DNA of 64,000 nucleotides from PoT sp049331405 (GTDB lineage Bacteria > Planctomycetota > Planctomycetia > Isosphaerales > Isosphaeraceae), in NCBI RefSeq assembly GCF_049331405.1, contig NZ_CP186274.1:806001-870000 (forward strand), given 5' to 3'. Shown here piece after piece: positions 28,674 to 38,533 of this stretch (position 1 is the first letter of the stretch; the number at the start of each line of letters is the position of its first letter). The position numbers were made by a program, and so were the translations under genes. The notes beneath the pieces were generated by a model that did not search any database, was not told where the DNA came from, and saw only the letters and a program-made list of their open reading frames with translations.

Positions 28674-29303
28674 ATGGCAAACCGAACGACGGATCTCCGG
28701 CGTACGACCTTCCTTGCGGCGATGACCCTTGGATTGCTGGCCCCGGGGAGACCGGACAGGGGCGAGCCGAGCCCCCGGCGGCCCCCCCGACGGACGACGC
28801 CATTCACGTCCGCATGCTCGTCTACAAGGCCGAGGTCGGCGGTAAGAAGACGGCGGTGGTCGGGCTGAGGCGTCCGACCGGCAATCCTCATTTCGACCAG
28901 GCCGCGAAATCACATCAGGGGCTATTGGCGCGTGAAGTCGTCCACCAGGAGATCCTCCTCGCCGCCCGCGACGAGATGGGGGCTCGCGACGCGCGACGAG
29001 GTCCTGGGCGAGTCCTTGCCCCCCGACTCCGAGGCGGAGATCAAGCTCGACGTGACCTTCACCCTCCGGCTGGAGGGGGTCGGGAGCCCGTTGGTCGTCG
29101 AGCGCCTCGAGGACAATCGCAAGGAGAAGGTCCTCGACATCAGCGTCGGTGCTCCCGGGGCGAATGGAAATGGCTATTTGCCCAAGCTGGCGGAGTCGGT
29201 CGAGGTTCTCTCTTGGGATGATTTTCCTCGGTTCCTCAAGGGGCTCGGGCTGGTGGGAGCCCGAACCGGGCCCAGGCCGCGGCGGCCGTCCCGACGCGCG
29301 TGA
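28674..29303 (+). pseudogene. Frame-broken gene for a small exported protein
   Basis: An ATG at 28674 with AAAGG eight bases upstream starts MANRTTDLRRTTFLAAMTLGLLA, a signal peptide. Sense then moves to a second frame around 28740-28790 (homopolymers including seven C at 28782-28788), giving HVRMLVYKAEVGGKKTAVVG and onward to HQEILLAARDEMG. At five G in 28978-28982 it returns to the first frame, giving TRDEVLGESLPPDSEAEIKL and TFTLRLEGVGSPLVVERL to the stop at 29303. The pieces join smoothly, so one gene of about 210 codons is broken by two compensating indels. It may be a true pseudogene or carry sequence errors. Family not recognised. Confidence 0.65.
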
Positions 29304-30916
29304 ACACACTCCTGGTATCGCTCACGTTCATTGACGACCTCATCGCGATCTGGGACTTGCATCAGTCGATCCGAGTTGAGGGGGAGTCCACATCGAAAGC
29401 TGGGGGCATTAGCCCGCGCCTATGCCCAACTCGGGATACTCTCCGAATATCAGTGGAATCCCGCCCACAAGGCGTACAAGGCCCGTGCCTTGCTCTATGC
29501 CCAGCGGTGCCTCGCGAAGGTGCCCGAGTCGCCGGAGGGCCTGCGCAGCCGGGCTTTCGCGCTGGCGTCGGTCGGCCGTGCCAGGGATGCGAGGACCGAC
29601 CTCGACTTCGCGATCGAGAGGTCCAGGGCCAAGGACGCGCCCGAAGGCCAGGGGAGGGAGCCAGCCCCGGTCGAGGGCTGGGCCGAGCTCATCGACGCCT
29701 TCCTCAAAGCCGACCTCGAACGCCTGAACAACTTCGAAGGTCCCGACGCGAAGCTCGCCCGATTGCTGCAGATGGTGGCGCTCGAGTTCCCCAGGCACAC
29801 GTCGATGGAGCTCGACCCCCTCTCGACCTACGCGCTGGCCACCCTGATCGAGTACGACTGGCCCAGGTACAAGGACAAGGCGAAGGAGTGGGAGCAGGCT
29901 TCAACGAGGTCGCTCGCCCTTGCCAAGGTCTTCGCCGAGCGCTACATGGACGAGAGGCATTTCGACGTGGCCGAGACCTACTGGAAGCGCGCCATCGCGA
30001 TCTACCCCGACGACACCTCCTACGAGGAACTCGCCGAGTCCTACAAGGCCAGGGGAGACGTCGCCCGCTGGAAGGAGACGCTCGACGAGTACCTGGACAA
30101 GGTCGAAGACCACGGCCTGAATCATGCCGGGGTCCGTGTGAAGATCGCCGATGAGTTCATGAAGCAGAAGCGCTGGAAGGAGGCCAGGCCTTATGCCGAC
30201 GCCGCCGCCGAGACCTGGGCGGGGTGGGCGATGGCTTGTGCATCGCGATGCGCCGAGGGGATGGAGGACTGGGAAAGCGCCGAACTCTGGATGCGGAGGG
30301 TCTCCGAGCGTTATCCCCGGAGTTCGTATCTCAACTGGTTCAAGTTGTGCAGCCGCACGGGGCATGGAGACATCAAGGCCGCCGCGGCTTTTGCCGAGGA
30401 GTGCTTCGCCGATTTCGGCAAGGACGTGCCGATCCAGGACCTGCCCGAGGCCGGCTATTTCTTCTGGGCCTCCGGCTCCTTGAAGAAGGCGAGCGAGATC
30501 TTCGAGAAATGCGTGAGCCAGGGCGAGAAAGGTACGACGACCATGGTCCACCTCGCCTCGTCGACGACGAGTTGGGGGACACTCGCTGTCGTGACGAACT
30601 GCTCAAGGGCTTCTGCGAGGCCTCCCGGTAAAAGGCCCCGAAATTGACCGAGGTCTGTGACATCTTCCGCGCCTACCTCGCCGGCCCGAAGGGTCAGCCT
30701 GTCGACATCAAGGCGTTGCAGGCCGTGCTCGAGCCCATCCCTCGCGACGAACGCCACAACACCGAGTTCCTCGTCGGAAAGATCCTGATGGATCATGGGC
30801 ATCCCGCGGAAGGCCTCGAGTGCATCCGCCGCTGCTCTCAGTCGCCGGGAACCTATCCGCCACTGAAGATGGTCGCCGAGAACATCGTCCTGCGCAAGGA
30901 CGCGAGCAAACCCTGA
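29300..30916 (+). pseudogene. Frame-broken TPR-like gene
   Basis: Coding sense runs in three pieces. A first frame from GTG 29300 gives VNTLLVSLTFIDDLIAIWDL. After about 29390 a second frame carries most of the protein: KLGALARAYAQLGILSEYQW, AYKARALLYAQRCLAKVPES, FDVAETYWKRAIAIYPDDTS and DWESAELWMRRVSERYP, which are TPR-like helix pairs. Near 30548 sense goes back to the first frame (LVDDELGDTRCRDELLKGFC), meets an in-frame TAA at 30629-30631, and continues (KLTEVCDIFRAYLAGPKGQP) to 30916. Two indels and a nonsense codon make a working product unlikely unless the sequence is faulty. It overlaps the end of the previous broken gene by four bases, so they may once have been an operon. Confidence 0.65.
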
Positions 30917-31113
30917 GGTTTCGGGATGCCCTGGCGCTCCGGGCATTGATATTGCGAGTAACGGAAGGCAATGAGCTTCCGCGATCTCCCTTCGCCCGAT
31001 CGTTCGCCCGGATCTCCATGCGACGATCGGTGTTCGGGGCGAAGGGTCGAGACTTCGCCGGCCTGCATCCGAGGAATCCGCACGCTCAAGTCTTTTGTAG
31101 GGAGGGTGTCAAC

Positions 31114-31515
31114 ATGGGCCTTGGTGTGTACCCGATTTTCGAACCGAGTGTGGCCAAGGGAGGTTTCAGCTCGGACGGCAAGTTCCTCCTGGACGAGATC
31201 GAGGGGCTGGACGGCATCGCGTCGGACCACGGCGTGACCCCCCTCAGCATCTTCTGCGACAGCCGGCTCGTCCCCGACAATTTCGAGGGAGATCCCTCCG
31301 AACTCGAAGTGACCGTGGGAGATCGGGCGGATTGGTTCCCGATCGCCGATGGCCTGCAGTCCACGGAGTTGATCGGCGAGGTCCTGCGGACCGACTCCAG
31401 GGCTCGTTCCCGGGTGGGACATCTCCAGGAAGTGCTCACGGAGTTGGAAGCCCTCTCGACGTGCCTGCGAGACGCCTCGCGCGTCGCCACCTCGTTCCGC
31501 TTCGAGGTTTACTGA
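31114..31515 (+). CDS. Conserved-looking hypothetical protein
   Basis: The product has 133 residues, acidic, with no signal peptide. It starts MGLGVYPIFEPSVAKGGFSS and contains PLSIFCDSRLVPDNFEGDPS and a helical C-terminal half with a Leu-rich amphipathic stretch (GHLQEVLTELEALSTCLRDA). The ATG at 31114 has GGGAGGG at a good distance; the longer upstream frame is non-coding. I do not recognise the family. Composition and ribosome binding site argue that it is real and intact, unlike the two broken genes before it. Confidence 0.75.
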   Translation: MGLGVYPIFEPSVAKGGFSSDGKFLLDEIEGLDGIASDHGVTPLSIFCDSRLVPDNFEGDPSELEVTVGDRADWFPIADGLQSTELIGEVLRTDSRARSRVGHLQEVLTELEALSTCLRDASRVATSFRFEVY

Positions 31516-31642
31516 ACTCTCTTGGGTTGCGACGCCTAAGAAACGGGAGGCTGTCTCGTTGATCGGATGAGACCGAGGCTCGATGCGGCGACCTGCCGCC
31601 CCGGCGATCTCGATTCGACCACCGATCCACGGAGGCTTCCCG

Positions 31643-32038
31643 ATGATTTCTCGCGTCTGGCTCTTGTGCGGCGCAGGGCTATTGATGGCCGTGTCGAGTG
31701 GGGCCGACGAGGCGAAGCCCACGTCCCACAAGCTTCGGTTCTCGCATGCATCCTTCGTCGCCTATCCCGGCGCAGTCATCTCCCTGAAGGATCCTGCCTC
31801 GGGGATGATCTGCTATGTCGAGTCGGATGGCCGAAAGCTCGTGGCCCTGGATCAGGCCGGTGGGGTCGCCTGGGGCCTCGACGTCCTGGAGGCGAGCGGT
31901 GGCGATCCCGTCGTCGGGAGGCCCGTCGTCCGGCATCTGAAGCTCGACGGTGCGAACCTCCTGGCCACCTGCGCCAAGCATACGCACGTGAGCATTGACG
32001 TCGCGACCGGCAAGGTCACGTCCGTCGAGGCCGATTGA
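31643..32038 (+). CDS. Small exported hypothetical protein
   Basis: The product has 131 residues. ATG 31643 follows GGAGG. The N-terminus MISRVWLLCGAGLLMAVSSG is a signal peptide, cut near GADEA. The mature part is beta-rich and reads like one or two blades of a propeller: ISLKDPASGMICYVESDGRK then LVALDQAGGVAWGLDVLE and HLKLDGANLLATCAKHTHVS. A single such unit would be too small for a whole propeller, so it may act as an oligomer or be a remnant. No known family is claimed. Confidence 0.75.
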   Translation: MISRVWLLCGAGLLMAVSSGADEAKPTSHKLRFSHASFVAYPGAVISLKDPASGMICYVESDGRKLVALDQAGGVAWGLDVLEASGGDPVVGRPVVRHLKLDGANLLATCAKHTHVSIDVATGKVTSVEAD

Positions 32039-32203
32039 GGGGCATGGCTGGGAGTTTGTCGATTTCGTCGAGAGCGTGGCCCCGGAGGGCCGTGCGTACT
32101 GGGCGAGGCGGCAGACGCCCGGCTCGATGAAATCTGTGTGGACAGGCGTGCAGAAATCGAGTGAACTGGAATCCTGGTAGTTGGGGAATACCGGGGTGTC
32201 GAC

Positions 32204-34504
<2,301 letters not shown>

Positions 34505-34748
34505 TTTAATGATTGTAAAAAATGTGCGAATGTGATTTAATGAAATTAAAAACATATTGGTTTGCTTTATTGTTTTGTTGGATGGGGTCGGCAAAGAATC
34601 CACCTGGAGATTCGTCGCCTTGCCGGTTACAAGGAAAGGCGTCACAGGAATCCCCGGCGCGATGAACGCCCGGGAGACGTGAGCCTGGCATTGATCGTCG
34701 CCCTGCGAGCGTTGGAAGAAAACCTGGTCTGGAACCGGCGAGGTGAGA

Positions 34749-35864
34749 ATGGGCCGTTTGTCGGACGTGCTGGTGATCGGCGGCGGTGTGATCGGGGGCT
34801 CGATCGCCTGGTCTCTGGCCAGGCGAGGGATGTCGGTGACGATCGTCGAGGCAGGGCGGATCGGCCGAGGCGCGAGCTACGCGGCGGCCGGAGTCCTCTC
34901 GCCCGACTGGAGCGGCGAGGATCCCCCCGCGCTGACGACACTGGCCGAGGCCAGCCTCTCGATCTGGCCCGACTGGGTCGATGAGATCGAGGATCGCTCG
35001 GGCTGCGGCCTGAACTTCCGCCGCGACGGCCTTTTGAGCGTCTGGGTCGACCCCGACGCCCCCCACCTTCCGCCCGAGCTTGCCACCGAGGCCCCTCCCG
35101 TCGGCAAAGGGCAAAAACTAACAGCGGCGGAAGCCAGGGAACTCGAGCCGAGCCTCGTCGGGCCGATCCTCGGTGGCGTGCTCTATCCCGAGGACGCCCA
35201 GGTCGACAACCCGAGGCTGACCCCCGCGGTGGTCCGCGCCGGCGAGACGGCCGGGGTCCGCGTCCTGGCCGAGACGCCGGTGGCCTCGTTGCTGGGCTCG
35301 GCAGGTGCCTGCAAGGGGATCCGCACGGTCTCGGGGCAGGAGATCCACGCCGGTGCCGTCGTGATGGCGGCCGGTGCCTGGTCGGGCCCGCTGGCGGCGT
35401 CCTCCGGCATCGACCTTCCTAACGAACCCTGGCGCGGGCAGATGCTCGCCTTCGACGCCGTCAAGCGCCCGCTCAAGCACATCGTCTTCTGCGGCGAGCT
35501 TGTGCTGGTCCCCAGGCCGCACGGTCCCCTGGTGGTGGGGACGACCCTGGAGAAGGTCGGCTTCGACTCGAGGGTGACTTTGGCAGGCCTGCACCACATC
35601 CTCGCCAGGGCCGAGCGGGTCGTGCCGGGCCTCGGCGACCTCCCGCTCCTGAGCACCTGGGCCGGCCTCCGACCCGGGACCCCGGATCATCTCCCCTACC
35701 TTGGCCCCGTCCCCGGCTGGGAGGGCCTCTACGCCGCCTCGGGCCACGGCCGCAAGGGGATCATCCTCGCCCCCATCACCGGCGAACTCATCGCCCGGCT
35801 CATCCTCGAAGGTGACCTCGACCCCCTGCTGATCCCCTGCCTCCCCGAGCGGGCCATCCCATAA
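34749..35864 (+). CDS. thiO: Glycine oxidase ThiO-like FAD-dependent oxidoreductase
   Basis: The product has 371 residues. The FAD-binding Rossmann motif is VLVIGGGVIGGSIAWSLARR, then IVEAGRIGRGASYAAAGVLS. The C-terminal FAD block reads WAGLRPGTPDHLPYLGPVPG and GLYAASGHGRKGIILAPITG. This pattern is that of the DAAO/ThiO family; ThiO oxidises glycine to the imine used for the thiazole of thiamine. No other thiamine gene is nearby, so the substrate is uncertain. ATG 34749 has GAGG six bases before it. It is 244 bases after priA. Confidence 0.88.
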   Translation: MGRLSDVLVIGGGVIGGSIAWSLARRGMSVTIVEAGRIGRGASYAAAGVLSPDWSGEDPPALTTLAEASLSIWPDWVDEIEDRSGCGLNFRRDGLLSVWVDPDAPHLPPELATEAPPVGKGQKLTAAEARELEPSLVGPILGGVLYPEDAQVDNPRLTPAVVRAGETAGVRVLAETPVASLLGSAGACKGIRTVSGQEIHAGAVVMAAGAWSGPLAASSGIDLPNEPWRGQMLAFDAVKRPLKHIVFCGELVLVPRPHGPLVVGTTLEKVGFDSRVTLAGLHHILARAERVVPGLGDLPLLSTWAGLRPGTPDHLPYLGPVPGWEGLYAASGHGRKGIILAPITGELIARLILEGDLDPLLIPCLPERAIP

Positions 35865-35885
35865 GAAGGAAGACCCACTGGTGTG

Positions 35886-35916
35886 CCCCTCGACCGATCA
35901 CTTCGGGGTCGAGGGG
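35886..35916. terminator. Hairpin between convergent thiO and ECF-TPR genes
   Basis: A perfect 10-base stem, CCCCTCGACC with GGTCGAGGGG, encloses an 11-base loop. The stop codon of the minus-strand sigma gene (35898-35900) lies in the loop. No T-run follows on either strand, so this is a candidate two-way transcription stop rather than a standard terminator. Confidence 0.45.
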
Positions 35917-38354
35917 CCCCCCTCCGTCGCTTTGCCGTCGAGCGTAGCGTTGATCGGAACTTGGATCGCCATCTCGATGCAAGCCGCCTGCTTCTTCTTT
36001 GGCGACTGGATCCGGTCGAACAGCCTGGACGCATTCTTTATGTCCCCGAGATTCGCGAGTAAGCCGATCACGTTGACCAGGACCGTCTCCCTCGAGTCGT
36101 TGCTCGCGAGGGAATCGACCGTCCTCAACGCACCCGTCAGATCCCCCAACCTCGCCTGGAGACCCGCGACATCGGTTGCCAGGTAGGCTGATGTGCCGAG
36201 GTCATTGGCCTCGTCGACTTGCGGGGCAAGAGTTCGCGTGTACTGTCGTTGCTCCTCCGCGTTGGCCAGGGCATTTCGCAGGCTCTCGGTGGCGGCCTGC
36301 GTGTCGCCCGCTCGCTTCTGGATGTCGGCGATGCTGAGCCAGATCAACTCGATCGTGGCAAAGTCCGGGGTGTTACTGTTCGTCAGTGCATCGAGCGCCG
36401 ATTTCAACCCATCGACATCGTCCAACTCCGTCAGACTGTTGCAGGTTAATAAAAGTGGTCGTGAGCGTGTCTGAGGGATCTGGATCGCTTTGATGATCCC
36501 GATGAACTTCCGAGCCGATGCCCTGGCGCCATCCTTATCCCCGGCTTTGAGCTGGGCATGGAGGATGTTGCCGTAGCAGAAGGCAAGTTGCGACCGGAGG
36601 TCATCAACCTCGGCAGGGGCAGGCGTTGCCTGCGTCGCCGATTCGAGGATCCCTGCCGTCTCGATCGCTTTATGGATGTGCCCGATTCGGGCCTGGGCGT
36701 TGACGATCGGCGGGATCTGGAAAGCCCAGACGGGATCCTTCTTCTTCGACTCATTGGCGAGTTGGAGGATCTTGGTGAGAACCTCCTCGGCCTCATCGCC
36801 ATCGTCGGGTTGCAGCGCCTCGACGACCGCATCGATCGCGGCCTGCTTCACTTGGCTGTTATGTTTGATATTGAATGACTTGAAATAATTTGCAGATAGG
36901 GATTTTTCGAGAGCCTTGGCCGCCCCGTGCTCGTGAGCCTCCAGGCCACTCAGCCTCGCATCGAACGTGTTCGGCGATTGTCGTTGAACGCCCTCGAGGA
37001 ATCGACGATAGGCCTTGAAGGTTTCGCCCGAGGCCTTGCGACCTTCCGTCTGGACCTGATATGCGACGAGGTTTGGCCACTGAGTTGCCTGTTGTAACTC
37101 GGGGCGGAGGGCCTCGATGACCGCGATGGAATCTTGATAAGTGCGCTGAGCCAGGGTGTGCTCGCCGAGCATCCCGAGCCTGTAGGCGATGGTCAGGATC
37201 GGATGCGGGGTGAGGGTCAGTTGATCCGTGGGGATAGCCTTGGCGGCCTTGATCGCCAGTTCGAAGGTGTCCAGGCTCCGCTTGCGGTCACCACGTTGAT
37301 GGAGGGCGTCCGCGATTCTGGATAGACGCATCGCCTTGTCGGCCAGATCTTCCAGGGCCTCCGCCGCGGCGACGCCCTTCTCGACGGTCTCCTCATAGAG
37401 TGCTGTGGTCTTGATGGATTGCGGCGGGGCCTCGGCCGCCTTCTGGGCTCCTGCTACTGCTTCGATAGCAGGCTGCGGGGCCTTCTGCAGATACCTGGCC
37501 CCGGCGACGGTGCCCGAGGCGCCGAGGAGCACGATCGCTGCGAATGTCGACAGTCGGATCAAGGTTATGGACATGAGAGTTCCTTCTGCCAGCGAAGTGA
37601 CGGGAGAGGAGAGCAAGGAACCCGCGGCCAGACTGCCGGCGGCGAAGACCGACGCGGCATGGACCGTGCTCGCGACGAGGCTCGGCGGGAGGGCGGCCGT
37701 CGCCGCTTGCGACGACGTCCCCGCGGCCAGCAACCCCGCGGGCAGGGCCAGGCCGCGCCGGCCGAGGCGCCGCTTGAGGATATCGCGAGCCCGAGACAGG
37801 CGGACCTTGACCGTACCCACTGGCCATTTCAGATCCTTCGCGGCCTCCTCGCATGTGCGGCCCTCGAGGTAGCAGAGGACGACGGGGGCGCCGTACTTAT
37901 CGGGGAGGCGTCGCAACTCGTCGCGGAGGATGTCGCCGAGGTCGAAGTCGGGGGTCCGGTCGTTTTCCACGTCGTCCGCCCTCCGCGCGAGCCCTCCCGA
38001 TTCATGCTTCCGCCTGCGAGCTGCGGCGACCCTGGCTCTGGCTGCAACGCGCGAGGCGACGCCGAAGAGCCAGTTCGCCACGGAGTTTCGACTGCGGATG
38101 GAGCCGGCCTTTCGGGCGAGGACGAGGAATGTGGCCTGAAAGGCATCCTCGGCGTCGTGGGCATTAGCCAGCGCGCTCTTGCAAACGCGCAAGACCATCG
38201 GCCCATGCCGCTCGACGAGGGCCTCGAAGGCGATCGGGTCGCGCTCCGAGGCGAATCGTTCGAGCAACTCCCTGTCGCCGTGATGCTCCAAGCTCCCCGA
38301 GCCGAAGAGCGTCTCGAGGTCCTTGGAGAGGGCACTCGACCTGACATTGGCCAT
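35898..38354 (-). CDS. ECF sigma factor fused to a membrane helix and TPR-like domain (copy 1)
   Basis: The product has 818 residues from ATG 38354, which has GGAG eight bases upstream. Sigma region 2 spans about 30-105 (HDAEDAFQATFLVLARKAGS) and region 4 about 145-200 (RRLPDKYGAPVVLCYLEGRT, WPVGTVKVRLSRARDILKRR). An Ala/Pro-rich linker follows (ALPPSLVASTVHAASVFAAG), then a membrane helix at about 262-283 (LIRLSTFAAIVLLGASGTVA). The remaining 530 residues are alpha-helical with TPR-like pairs, for example DKAMRLSRIADALHQRGDRK. Topology puts the sigma part inside and the helical tail outside. It resembles the planctomycete ECF01-Gob type with long C-terminal extensions. A paralogue lies 179 bases upstream. 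Confidence 0.9.
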   Translation of the reverse strand: MANVRSSALSKDLETLFGSGSLEHHGDRELLERFASERDPIAFEALVERHGPMVLRVCKSALANAHDAEDAFQATFLVLARKAGSIRSRNSVANWLFGVASRVAARARVAAARRRKHESGGLARRADDVENDRTPDFDLGDILRDELRRLPDKYGAPVVLCYLEGRTCEEAAKDLKWPVGTVKVRLSRARDILKRRLGRRGLALPAGLLAAGTSSQAATAALPPSLVASTVHAASVFAAGSLAAGSLLSSPVTSLAEGTLMSITLIRLSTFAAIVLLGASGTVAGARYLQKAPQPAIEAVAGAQKAAEAPPQSIKTTALYEETVEKGVAAAEALEDLADKAMRLSRIADALHQRGDRKRSLDTFELAIKAAKAIPTDQLTLTPHPILTIAYRLGMLGEHTLAQRTYQDSIAVIEALRPELQQATQWPNLVAYQVQTEGRKASGETFKAYRRFLEGVQRQSPNTFDARLSGLEAHEHGAAKALEKSLSANYFKSFNIKHNSQVKQAAIDAVVEALQPDDGDEAEEVLTKILQLANESKKKDPVWAFQIPPIVNAQARIGHIHKAIETAGILESATQATPAPAEVDDLRSQLAFCYGNILHAQLKAGDKDGARASARKFIGIIKAIQIPQTRSRPLLLTCNSLTELDDVDGLKSALDALTNSNTPDFATIELIWLSIADIQKRAGDTQAATESLRNALANAEEQRQYTRTLAPQVDEANDLGTSAYLATDVAGLQARLGDLTGALRTVDSLASNDSRETVLVNVIGLLANLGDIKNASRLFDRIQSPKKKQAACIEMAIQVPINATLDGKATEGGPSTPK

Positions 38355-38533
38355 CGAAAGACTCCGCTCCCGAGCGTTGGGTAACGTCAGTAGTGACGCG
38401 CCAGGCCAATCCGGTTTCACGTTTCCACCGCCCTCATCGCGGTTTGCGAGAGGCCCTTGGCCCTTCGGCAAACACCAGCGAGCCGTCCACGAGGGACCCG
38501 GGTCGCCGCGTCGTTGTCGCATACTTCGCCCGA

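Noticed and set aside
31995..32180. Short plus-strand frame containing WEFVDFVESVAPEGRAYWAR
   Set aside because: It reads like protein in part, and could be a gene remnant, but it has no start signal and begins inside the preceding gene.
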